The notes below the pieces were generated by a model. It did no database searches. It had not been told where the DNA came from and saw nothing but the letters and a program-made list of their open reading frames with translations. The translations under genes and the position numbers were made by a program. A DNA stretch of 64,000 nt, from positions 1,809,780 through 1,873,779 of the forward strand of contig CAXIPT010000011.1 of assembly GCA_964030475.1 (NCBI GenBank). The letters are read 5' to 3'. Within the stretch, counting starts at the first letter, position 1. Each line of letters starts with the position of its first letter. Source of the DNA: Tethya wilhelma (lineage: Eukaryota > Porifera > Demospongiae > Tethyida > Tethyidae). Below, one piece after another: positions 32,290-42,054 of this stretch.

Positions 32290-33469
32290 TATTCGCATTG
32301 GGAAAATTTTCGTACGCGTCGCCGTGTGCGAAAATTAAACATGCAAAATTTTGACGACCCATTACCAATATTAATGCGGGGCTAAACACGTGAAATTTTA
32401 ACGTACGGAATATTTTAACGTGGAAATATCTCAAACTACGGTATTTCTGTATTTAATGGGGCTTCAATGAAACACCCAAACTCATGAATAATTTAAAAAT
32501 TGGTCAAGTTAATTAGTTGCTATGGCAACCAAACTTCCACAAGAGATAATTATTATCATGAACCTTCATAATCCTCATGGGGAAAAAAATCTATCGATTG
32601 GTTGATGAGATACTTGGGACACTTGAGGCTTGTCACACTAGAACTCGCACATGCATGCCCCGTTAAACATTGAATTATGTAATGCAAGTACAGCAGGTAA
32701 CTAGGCAACTGCCTTATTCTTGATGATGTAATTCTTGATCTCGAGTTGTGGATAGCTATCACTACGCTTCGAATATCAAAAGCATAAAAGCTTCAAGCTT
32801 TACCTATTCTCTAAAGAAGCTTCTTAGAATACACAGCATGAGCTGCAGAAGCCTCTGGATGAGTTTGCGTGCGCTAGCGATTTGTATGACATCATTCATT
32901 AGTTGGCAAAGGCCGCATGGTCTGCAAATTTTGTGTACAGTTTGATATGAAATCTGGCCAAGTTTGCCGGAGGTTTAGCAAGCTTTTGAATGTATTAAAG
33001 CAAATGGATTTTGGAATGGTACCACAGAACGTGAGTTATTTGCATGGGAAGCTAAATTAAAACCCTTAGAAAATGTTTTTTTTACAGCTAACTAATGAAA
33101 TAAAAGCTAAGAGCAGATTCTATCCAGGTAAAACTTAGATTGTACCTTAAAATTATCCTTGGAATACTCGAGGTATTTTGTTGAAATGATCTTCCTTGTT
33201 GGCCATCTCAGTTTATGGTTTTTATATAGCTAATTAAATATTCATTTATTCAACAATAATTAGATATTTGCGGTTAATTATCAGATGAAAAAAATTTCTT
33301 TTTGTTTTTGTTTAAGTACCCCTTCGGGTTTACTACAGTTATGGCTAACGAGGGCCTGCAAATAAATAATATTGTGTGTATGTAGGATGCAAGACTAGTA
33401 TTAGCTCTATATTTTGCTATTTCTTGTAATCCTAAATTTGGCTATTAAAAAAAACAAAAACAAACAAAA

Positions 33470-33704
33470 AAAAAAATTAGCCTAGGGCTAATGAACGCAG
33501 GTCCCCCTGGGACCGACAGCTTTACATCCCCTCCAAAAGATGTGGTGAAATTCGATCACCTCCTCATTTTTGGGGTTGAGCTGAGTCAACTTCAAAGAGA
33601 AAATGGGAGAGAAATAAATACCTGTGGCACTGGAGGGACTCGACCCACCTACCCATGCAAGGGTTGGGAGTCAGAGTCAATGTAGAACAAGCCACCAGGC
33701 CACC
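33470..33704 (-). mobile_element. tRNA-derived SINE
   Basis: On the minus strand, 33704-33624 begins with a tRNA-like head: an A-box-like 'tggcctggtggc' and a B-box-like 'gggtcgagtccct' spaced as in a tRNA with a long variable arm. The end 'ccagtgccac' can pair with the start 'ggtggcctgg'. A body of about 130 bp follows and ends at a low-complexity A/C tract (33449-33478 on the plus strand). It is not a functional tRNA, because the anticodon arm is not well formed. Confidence 0.5.
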
Positions 33705-33836
33705 ATATATATTCATAATAGATTATATATAGTTTCATTGTATCTACTAACTTTTGCTAGCTTTGCTTTATACTTTCTACATTATTTGCAGCTGAATTTC
33801 ATATAAAATTAGCTGCAACAACTGGTATGACAGTCC

Positions 33837-34397
33837 TTAAAGCCGCGCTCTCTCACGGAAGTGGAAGATTTCATTACGTAATGAAACCACAAACAGATCA
33901 CATGTATGCGCAAAAATTAATTATGCATATAAGTTTGCGTAGACTACGGCAGTTTTGGACAAAAATGCCAGGCTGCTGGCAGCTATAGACTCCTCACAGC
34001 AGCAGCAGATGGTAAGCGCTTCACATTTATCTCAAAGACAGTCAGTAGCAAAAAACTTTGCGTCACCATGAGAATTTTTGAGCTTGGGAACGAGACTAAG
34101 GTAGCACCAGCGCGCTCTCAACTCCATTCGTTGGCTATACAAAGCTCCTGAAACTTGAATACGTTTGCTTCTTGAGCTATCAAGCCTCTTTTTTGCTTCC
34201 CCTTTGCTTTTACTCCTTGGCTTTCGAGCGTTTCATTTGCTAAACACCAGACACGTGGACGTCGACAATGAAGTGCGACGTTTAGAATTACGCAAAATAA
34301 TTGCATTCCGATGATGTATACACGACGAATCAGATTTGAAAATTGATTTTTGGGCCACGAAATCAAACTGAATTTACTTTCGTGAGAGAGCGCCTTT
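33837..34397. mobile_element. Second copy of the 'AAAGGCGCTCTCTC' element, inverted
   Basis: It runs in reverse relative to 5790-6357 across its whole length, including 'cattacgtaatgaaaccaca', 'gtagactacggcagttttgg' and 'ggctttcgagcgtttcattt'. Left edge TTAA (33837-33840); the right edge is altered to 'tttat'. Confidence 0.75.
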
Positions 34398-34760
34398 ATA
34401 AGTGCCCTGAGTATGACCGAGAAGGAGAAATCGGCAGGTGTGCATTACATGGAAACTGTATCGTATTTCGGACCTAGATATGTATTTTGCTTTCCTATTT
34501 GAGATTTGAAGTATGATTAGTTAGACAATTAATTGGACAAAATATGGTTGCCACGGCAACAGTTCTTCTTGACCATTTAATTAAGTTATCAATAATAATC
34601 AGATCACATGACATAATTTTTTTCAAAAATGTTCTGGATAGATGCAAGATTATTCACCTATGTTTCCATGGTGATAACGTGCTCCATTAGAAAGTTATTT
34701 ATAATTTTTCCCCTTAATTAGTTACCTTAACCTGACCTAGGCCTTAATGCACTGAGATGG

Positions 34761-37493
34761 CGGGTAGATTTCACTTTAGCGAAAATTCTTAGTATATATA
34801 GTATGTACTAGAATAGCTGTGAAGTCCGAGTAGATGCATGGGGATCTAAGAACGAACAGTTGATGGCTAAACTATTCAAGAGGCAAGATTCCCACATTCC
34901 ACTTTTGGTGTTAGATACAGGCAAATTTTCTAACTCATCATTGCTCATGAATTCACATCTACACTGTAACCACTAATCTTAACACACCTGAGAAGACTAT
35001 CTTCAAGGAAAAATAACATTAGCGTTGTCTTCTCTTTGTCTTTTTTGGGAAGAATCTCAAGCCGTTATAGTCTCTTTTCACTGGATACAGTTAGTTCTTG
35101 GCTTTTTCCATGTGCTGCATGTGTAGCTATATTCCACCGGATTTTCTGTGAAATATCAAGATAGCTATTTCCCTGTGGTTGAGTGCTGTCAGTATCTACA
35201 ACCAATATTTCCCTGCTGGCGCCTTTGAAAGTATATAGCTTCCCATTATACAAAGTGCATTCACCATCAGTCGATCACTGTATATTCCATGCATACAAAC
35301 CTCATGTTTGGTCAATAACTATAACAAATTATGTAGAGGAGTCAGCATTTCTTTGTGCTAAATTACTTGATGACTCTTCTGAGATTTATATTTGGAAATT
35401 GAGATGGTAAACAATGTGTAGTGGAGGAGTCAGCATTCTGTATTGTATGTAATGGTTAACTCCGGTGTATATAGTGAAGATCTCTAGGATCTCTACGAAT
35501 TGAGATGGCATGTTAATGTGTGGTGGAGGAGTATACTATAATCAGCATGCTTGTGATGCCATGGCATGCTGGCTCCTCCGAAATGGAGAATGTAGACTAA
35601 TATTTTAATAAATGTAGATCTCTTGGGGATAGTGGGTTGCATAGAAATGTAACTACTTGCATGCAGAGGAGTCAGCTAGTATATAATTACAAGTAGTAAA
35701 AAATTTATAAAAATGAAGAGTATAGGAATAAGCAGTGCTCTAAAAAGTAAGGAATCATGCAAGGTATAAGACTCTCAATTTCGGCACATACTATTTTTTT
35801 CAGTCCTCGTGCATACATGGTCCTACCAGTACTCATTTGGCCCAGGATAATTAAGCTTGAGGCAGTTTAAATTAAAACCAATCACTTGTGTTATGGAATA
35901 AAGTGTCACTATAAACGGCTACTTTCATGAAAGTGGAAGTAAACTCAAAATTACATTACATAATGAAACCACATGCAAACAGATCACAAGTACGCACATA
36001 AGTTAACTATATATGTGTACAAATTTGTGTTGACTATGGCAGTTTTGGACAAAAATGGCAGGCTACTGGCAGCTTAGACTCCTTACAGTTTACAGAAGAT
36101 GGTAAGCACTTCACGTTTATTTCAAAGACAGTCAGTACTAAAAAAGTTTGCGTCACGATGAGAAGTTCCGAGCCATGCAGGGAACAATATTAAAGTATAT
36201 ATCAACAGCATGCTCGATCTCAACCCCATTTGTTGCCTATGCACTACTAATGATACTGGAACTGTATAACATCGAGGCTGGCGATCAAGGCATGCTATGC
36301 AGGCTGTACTGTTGCATGGGCATGGCTACTTATAATAAGCAATGTCACGATTATCATATCACGACACGAACTAGCTTGCTGTGAAGTTTGTAAAAACATA
36401 AGTTCTTGGGCTACAGATACTCTGTTGCATATAAGCGTTCATACTAGAGCTAGTCAGTGTCACTATCTCAAACGTCTAGTATACACCAATGATTGTTCTT
36501 GCAAGGTATATACAGCTAGAGCACGATCGAGCTCTTGCTCGCTATATGTACGTATTGCAAGTGGATGGGGGCCGGCCATATAGCTAAACTGCATAGCTCA
36601 GGAACTACAATATACAAGCTTTTTTTAGATAAATACCNTTTACACTTAGCTACATATAATTATTACAGCCATCTAAGCTTGTTTCTAGTCTCCACTCTCA
36701 TCACAGTGTCTTTCTCATGCAAGTTGACGTCCTGTGGCCTAGCTTCTTAATTCTGCATGCTTTACACATGCACTAACATTTGGGAATATCATTAGTTGTT
36801 TGTGGTGATGAAGTGCTGAGTAATGATACATTCCTACATAGTAAATGTGTTGACATAAGCAACCACCCTTAAGCTATAGCTATAGTCTGAGAAGTCCATC
36901 TGGTTGACTGTCCATGTATTGAATACGAAGAATGCATACACAAGTGCAAATGAGCTCTACACATGCTCTACATAAAATTTTGTCACATCATAGTAATACA
37001 AAGGTGAGAGTGAGCATTAATTAGAAGGAATGCTAAATGGCTCGCATTGCTTTGTATGGCGAGTTTTGCCAGTTATTCAAAGTTTAAGAAGACTGAGCAG
37101 CAAAGTGCTTTTCATATGTTGCAATTGGAGAGTTGAGCAGATTTGTCCAAGTCCGGTCCATGCAATTTGCATTTTCTGTTCGTGAGTTATTTGCGTACTG
37201 AATATAAATGCCAATTAACTTAGCTCAGACAGAGTATAGCTGCTTGCTGGATGCATTAACAAGCAAATCCACATTTATAGTTGACAATGAGCTAGACAAA
37301 TGACAGAGCTACATTGACAGCTTGAAGACAACGTCAATGATTAGAATTTGATATATAGCGGATTGAGACTAAAAAACTGTTGATAAAATTTACATTGCAT
37401 GCAGGATCATGTTTCTGATACTTACTTCTTACCCAAGTTCATAATTGTGATCATGGTGGAGGTTATACATATATATAGAAGCTAAAACATGTA
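34761..37493. other. Repeat-rich intergenic region
   Basis: It contains a solo S-family end (about 35689-35800: 'acaagtagtaaaaaatttat', 'caatttcggcacata'), a decayed AAAGGCGC-family fragment (about 35925-36175), a short repeated motif 'gtggaggagtcagcat' (35335-35560) and an n at 36638. Apart from the possible exon fragment at 35065-35281, no coding feature is supported. Confidence 0.45.
35065..35281 (-). pseudogene. Possible exon fragment of an unidentified protein
   Basis: An open frame on the minus strand reads 'STDGECTLYNGKLYTFKGAS', then 'REILVVDTDSTQPQGNSYLD', and ends 'LTVSSEKRL'-stop. The strand-turn pattern and the biased composition, unlike the surrounding repeats, suggest former coding sequence. 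No splice sites or family could be assigned. Confidence 0.25.
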
Positions 37494-37676
37494 CAGTAAA
37501 ACCTCTCANTTCTAGTCACGGATTGAAAATACCACACTTATAGTACATTAGCAACCTCCGAGAAGCAACCACCTCTAAACTCCGGACAGCGGACACTATC
37601 TTTGGTCCCAAAGCATTCTTTCAACGTGTTTTTACCTCCAAATAGCGGACACTCCGGAAACCACACCTAGATCAAA
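37494..37676. mobile_element. Fragment with pogo/Tigger-like terminal motif
   Basis: It starts 'acagtaaaacctct', the typical end of pogo/Tigger-type elements, and continues with 'ccggacagcggacactatct' and 'aaatagcggacactccgg', the repeated 'gcggacac' motif of such ends. It contains the n at 37509. No transposase is present. Confidence 0.5.
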
Positions 37677-37846
37677 CAGCTTCTCCCAAAAATGTTCTAA
37701 TTAAACGCATGCACTCAAACAAAGTAATTTCAAAACTTTAGCTACTGAGCTTGAGACTTGAGAGCGCGAGTTGTCAAGATCACTGTGCAATGCTCTTAGC
37801 TGTTACAGTAGAAGAGCCTCATAGGACTATTAACTGAGGTGTCAAG

Positions 37847-38184
37847 TATAGTCTGGCGTGCCACACCCTTTGCTAGGAAAGGAAGTAGTAATTTGATTGG
37901 AGCTGCACTGAACAGTGCAGCAAGAACAAGTCAAGTATATATGCATGCATGATCCCAGACCATGCACGTAATTTTAAAAAATATAGTTTTATGAATATTC
38001 ATAACTTTGTGCTAGCCATTGCATTGCTGTAGTACATTAAACTGTGAGTAGTGCAAACCACAACCACTTAATTGAGTTAACAATATTCACGACCAAGTTG
38101 TGTAACATTTTTATAACTGCCTGAAAAATAGGGGTGATCCCAGACCCTTCCTTTCCTAGCGAAGGGTCTGGCACACCGTACTAA
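37847..38184. mobile_element. Inverted-repeat element ('CCAGACCCTTCCTTTC' family)
   Basis: The left end 'cgtgccacaccctttgctag' + 'gaaaggaag' mirrors the right end 'cttcctttcctagcgaaggg' + 'tctggcacac'. The core is about 260 bp, AT-rich, without an ORF. It is related to the outer ends of the element at 59358-59902. Confidence 0.6.
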
Positions 38185-38245
38185 GTGTTAAGGTGGTTAA
38201 TTGGCTTCATTGAAAAAGACAGCATTTAAGCTCATGCAACTATAA

Positions 38246-38247
<2 letters not shown>

Positions 38248-38315
<68 letters not shown>
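38248..38315. repeat. (GT)n microsatellite
   Basis: About 68 bp of GT dinucleotides with one 'tatgt' interruption. Confidence 0.9.
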
Positions 38316-38317
<2 letters not shown>

Positions 38318-38958
38318 CATGTGCACATGTTTGCTCATACTCAACAGTCAACTGTCAACACCCCACTCCCCCTTTCCTTCATAGTTTGTTAATAAAGCAT
38401 GATAAATGTGTGTAATCATGCATCAAATTGTACCCTTATACATGCACATGCATGCTCATGAATGCTTGACCATGAATGTGGATAGTGCATGGAGTGAGTC
38501 ATGCGTATCTATATATATAATTGCATGATTTAATTGTGTTTGACTTGATTCAACATAGTATACATATCATGCATTTATTGTTAGCTTAAGTGCATGTCAT
38601 CCTTTTTAAAAAAATCTGCTTTTCAATAAAAATTATATCTGCAGGTATTATATATGCGCGCAGCTTCCGTCCATGCACGTGGCATTCAAGCTGAAAAGTT
38701 TGTTATAACATCGTACAATGACCCTTATTTTGTGATGTATGTAATTATATGGTATAGTCTATACAGGCTTTCCTTCAAAATTTCATAGCTTGTTAATCAA
38801 CAATGATAATGCTTGCAATCATGCATACTCTTTCAAATACATGTGCATGCATGCACATACAATGCCATGTAGTTTCTCATGAATACTTGACCATGATTGT
38901 GGATAGTGCATGTATCACGCAGAAATAAATTAACTCCTTGCTCAGATGATCATTCATA
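38316..38958. other. Intergenic, no gene
   Basis: AT-rich DNA with two diverged direct copies of a 'gcatgcatgc..catgaat(g/a)cttgaccatga(a/t)tgtggatagtgcatg' stretch (about 38440-38500 and 38840-38915). No coding feature was seen. Confidence 0.45.
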
Positions 38959-39370
38959 CAAGTAGTAAAAATTTTGTAAAAATAATCAGTGTAGGAATGG
39001 GCAGTGCTGTAAAAAGTGATGGAACAAGGCAAGTCTCTGATTTCGGCACATGACTACTTCATTCTATCAGTCTAGATCTCAGGGCCACATCTGACAGTTT
39101 TCTTTGTTGCCTTATTAGGTCAATGATTCAAGCAATTACTTGGCTAAATTAGACGGAGTAAACTTTAGCCACAAAAAAATTAATGAAGTAGTCATGTGCC
39201 GAAATCAGAGACTTGCCTTGTTCCATCACTTTTTACAGCACTGCCCATTCCTACACTGATTATTTTTACAAAATTTTTACTACTTGTTCATTTACTTTTT
39301 TCAACACAAAGGTGCTTAATTGCATGGAGACTAGTGAGTCTCTACAAAAAGCAAGAGGTGTGCTTGCAGC

Positions 39371-40613
39371 ATAGATATTAGAGACTACGTACCCAGGATT
39401 GGAAACGCAGGGGAATTAACAATCCACGCGTGTTGCGCTTTGCTGTGCGTTAAATAGAATAACTGAAAAGATTTTCCAGAGACTTGCAGAAGTTTTGGAC
39501 TGGAAAAGCAAACTGCACCTGCTTGAGTATGGATAGTGCTAGTGGCCGAGTTGGCAGCATTATTACCGTCATAATGTTTCCAATAACATGTCATTATTGT
39601 TCATGTATAAGAATATACAAGAAGAATTACATCATAAACTTCAACACTGCAAGGTAGTGCAGTTATGATGACAGATTCAATCACAGATCAGAGAATCAGT
39701 AGAGACTGAAAGTGACAAAGAACTAGGAGACTTGAAGTGGCAGAGTTCCTGTAGGATGTACCTGGACTGTGGCATCAGAGACTGCAGCTTGGCTTTGGTT
39801 TGCCGGGCGTAAAACTTCTTATCCCCAGAGATAGGTGATGTGTGTGTCCCATGCTGCCAATTTGGAATAAAAAATAAAGACAAGCTCAAGTGCTTGCTGT
39901 TTAACAGTACAGTATGACCTCAAACACTAATCTACCCAATCTTGATGCTTGGTGAATAAATCATTTGAGATCTAAGTACATGTAGTGACATAGCTTTCAA
40001 CTGCAAACTAAAGATTCTCACAAATAAAAATCCTGCCCAGGTTATACAGCATAGCCTAATGCAAACAAAAAATCAATGTAAGCTACTACCAAAGAACAGT
40101 ATGGACATGAGAGGTACAGAAAGTCCTACATAAAGCTATACTATACCTACATACTGAATGGCAACACTGTATCACATCCCTTTGTTTTATGTCACACAAC
40201 ATTAGCCCGTTCCATAGAGAATCAAAAGCACTAGTTTATGCCATAAAAATTATTACTATTGTTCGCTTACCTTGGCAGTTAGAGGTACAGGAAGAATGAT
40301 AGTTCATAGATTCCCGGCTACTTTCGTACAAATCAGCCTGGAATGCATAGTCTAGTAAGTACTTGCACTTTATTATTTCAGTACCAAGTAAGCATATTCT
40401 TACCTGTTTCAATAAAATCTTAGCTGTAGCAAAAGCGCCGCTTCTGTTCTGGATTTCACTCCTTTCTTGGGACGGCATCAAAGATTTACAAATTGTGGCA
40501 GCTGCCCAAAAATGCCCAAAAAATGCCCAAAAGCGCAACACGCGCGGTTCGTGAAATTTACATTAGAGCATATGGGCGTTTCCAATCCCGGGTACGTAGT
40601 CTCTAATATCTAT
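39371..40613. mobile_element. Mutator-like element carrying spliced-looking exons (Pack-MULE-like)
   Basis: The terminal inverted repeats of 38 bp agree at 37 positions. The left one begins 'atagatattagagactacgt' at 39371, and the right one is its mirror, ending 'cgtagtctctaatatctat' at 40613. The flanking 9-bp direct repeat 'gcttgcagc' (39362-39370 and 40614-40622) is perfect. The insertion interrupts a known repeat arm, so its borders are independently confirmed. Instead of a transposase it holds exon-like blocks on the minus strand (39677-40478). Confidence 0.85.
39677..40478 (-). CDS. Three-exon gene fragment inside the Mutator-like element, product not recognised
   Basis: Exon 1 (40478-40404) encodes MPSQERSEIQNRSGAFATAK then ILLKQ and ends phase 0 at donor 'cag|gtaaga'. 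Exon 2 (40337-40271) lies between acceptor 'attccag' and donor 'caag|gtaagc', encodes ADLYESSRESMNYHSSCTSN then CQ, and ends phase 1. Exon 3 (39853-39677) follows acceptor 'ttggcag' and has an open frame HGTHTSPISGDKKFYARQTK ... STDSLICD-stop, but in phase 0. Exons 2 and 3 therefore do not join in that frame without a further small exon. The consensus splice signals and the biased composition argue for captured host sequence. Family and function are unknown; it may be expressed from the element or inert. Confidence 0.4.
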
Positions 40614-41114
40614 GCTTGCAGCTACATCAGATGCGCATGCGCATTAGATACAGTTAAACCGCGTGGTCTTTGACGACCTTTACCTACAAAAATGGCTATG
40701 TAAAAAGTACAGTATTTTATACCAGAGTTTCAATAGCTGCCTAGATTTGATTTGTTGAGTTTTAGTCACCAAACGAGTACAAAAGGGCGTACTTCGGATG
40801 AAATGAAGTCTCACTATCCAGTCAAAGTTGGCTCAATGCCTTTTGTTTGTCTGGAAATCGTGTTCAAGTTTGTCAGTTAGGAAGAAAACAAAATTGCATT
40901 GTTATGGCTTCTCGCTAGTGCTTTCTCCAGAGTGCTGTAAGAAGTTTCTGTGTATTTTGTGTGTTCATACATTGTAAAAACTGTCTAAGAGAGGCTCTAA
41001 ACGTGTTTTAAGGCTTTGCTATCTTTCTCTTTGAGTAGTATGAGCATGAACATTTTGTATTGTGTCTATGGGACAGTCGGCCCATTCCTACTATACGTAC
41101 TACCGTACGTATGA

Positions 41115-41387
41115 TAACTAACCATGATGTTCACAACTTGTAAATACAGACTATATGGAGTGTAATGATTACATTTAGTGTATCCATAATTATTAAGTCA
41201 TGCATATTATAAATGCATGTACAATTTGTGTGTCATGCACTTGATTCGACACAATTAAGCTAACATATGTATACGATAGCATTCAATAATCAACATGCAT
41301 GCACCATTAATATGCTGTGATTGTTTTTAAAATTAGTACTTCTTTATAATTATTATTATTACTCTTGTTTAGAAGATACACACCATT
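41115..41387. other. Spacer between two tip-to-tip composite elements
   Basis: 273 bp of AT-rich unique-looking DNA between the mirrored tips at 41114 and 41388. Confidence 0.5.
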
Positions 41388-42053
41388 ATCATACGTACGG
41401 TAGTACGTATAGTAGGAATGGGCCGAATGTCCCATAGACACAATACAAAATGTTTATGATCATAAAAATCTAGCAAAACAAAATTAAGTCTTCAAACTTG
41501 CTCAGAGGTTCTCACTGACAGATTACCAATTGCATGCAAGGTCTACAACTCACAGAAACTTTTCTCAGCACTTGTAGAGAGAGCTAGTGGGAAGCCACAA
41601 TAGTGCCATTTTTGTTCATCTAACTTACGTACTTTCTGACTGACTTACTTGAAAAGCATTTCCAGAGAACCAGAATGTGTTGAGCCAACTTTGATAGCAC
41701 AAAGTAACTTCTTTTCATAGGTACTACATTCCTTGATACTCGTTTTAATCACAAATAAGCCTAAACAAAAAATAGAAAGCTTTGAAACTGAGAGTATATA
41801 AATTCATGTACTTTAATGTAGCCATCTTCTTATAGAGTTCAAAGGTCATTGATTATCCACGTGGCATTTAATGCGCATGCGCATTAGCTGCTCTAGCAGA
41901 CAATGTATACTCAAGCTTTTTGTAGGGACTAACCAGTCTCTGATAGTCTCCTCACTGTAGTGTTGAAAAAAGTGAATGAACAAGTAGTAAAAATTTCAAA
42001 AAAATAAGCAGTGTAGGAATGGGCAGTGCTGTAAAAAGTATTGGAACAAGGAA
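41388..42053 (+). mobile_element. Composite element copy, forward orientation, cut by n at 42054
   Basis: The tip 'tatcatacgtacggtagtac' is at 41388, followed by the full arm. The first end of the inner MITE ('caagtagtaaaaatttcaaa', 'gtaggaatgggcagtgctgt') follows and stops at the n. The other MITE half is missing, so sequence has probably been lost at the join. Confidence 0.8.
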
Positions 42054-42054
42054 N

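Larger units (their letters stand above)
31464..34760. mobile_element. Nest: old CACTG-type element split by three later insertions
   Basis: 31464-31560 ('aaggcccggatcaatagaaa'), 32440-32570 ('gttgctatggcaaccaaact') and 34400-34760 ('atgaccgagaagg', 'gttgccacggcaacag', 'cctaggccttaatgcactga') correspond in order to parts of the complete element at 53429-54290. Between these remnants lie a TTAA-type element (31637-32289), a tRNA-derived SINE (about 33470-33704) and the AAAGGCGC-family element (33837-34397). Confidence 0.5.
38959..41114 (-). mobile_element. Composite element copy, reverse orientation, split by a Mutator-like insertion
   Basis: The inner MITE (38959-39286, both ends intact) is followed by the start of the arm (39287-39370), then a foreign 1,243-bp insertion (39371-40613). 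The arm resumes at 40614/40623 and runs to the tip 'tactaccgtacgtatgata' ending at 41114. The order (MITE, arm, tip) equals that at 45419-46746. Confidence 0.7.

Noticed and set aside
33624..33704. Functional tRNA gene
   Set aside because: A- and B-box-like motifs are present, but the anticodon arm and part of the acceptor stem do not pair well. Treated as a SINE head.
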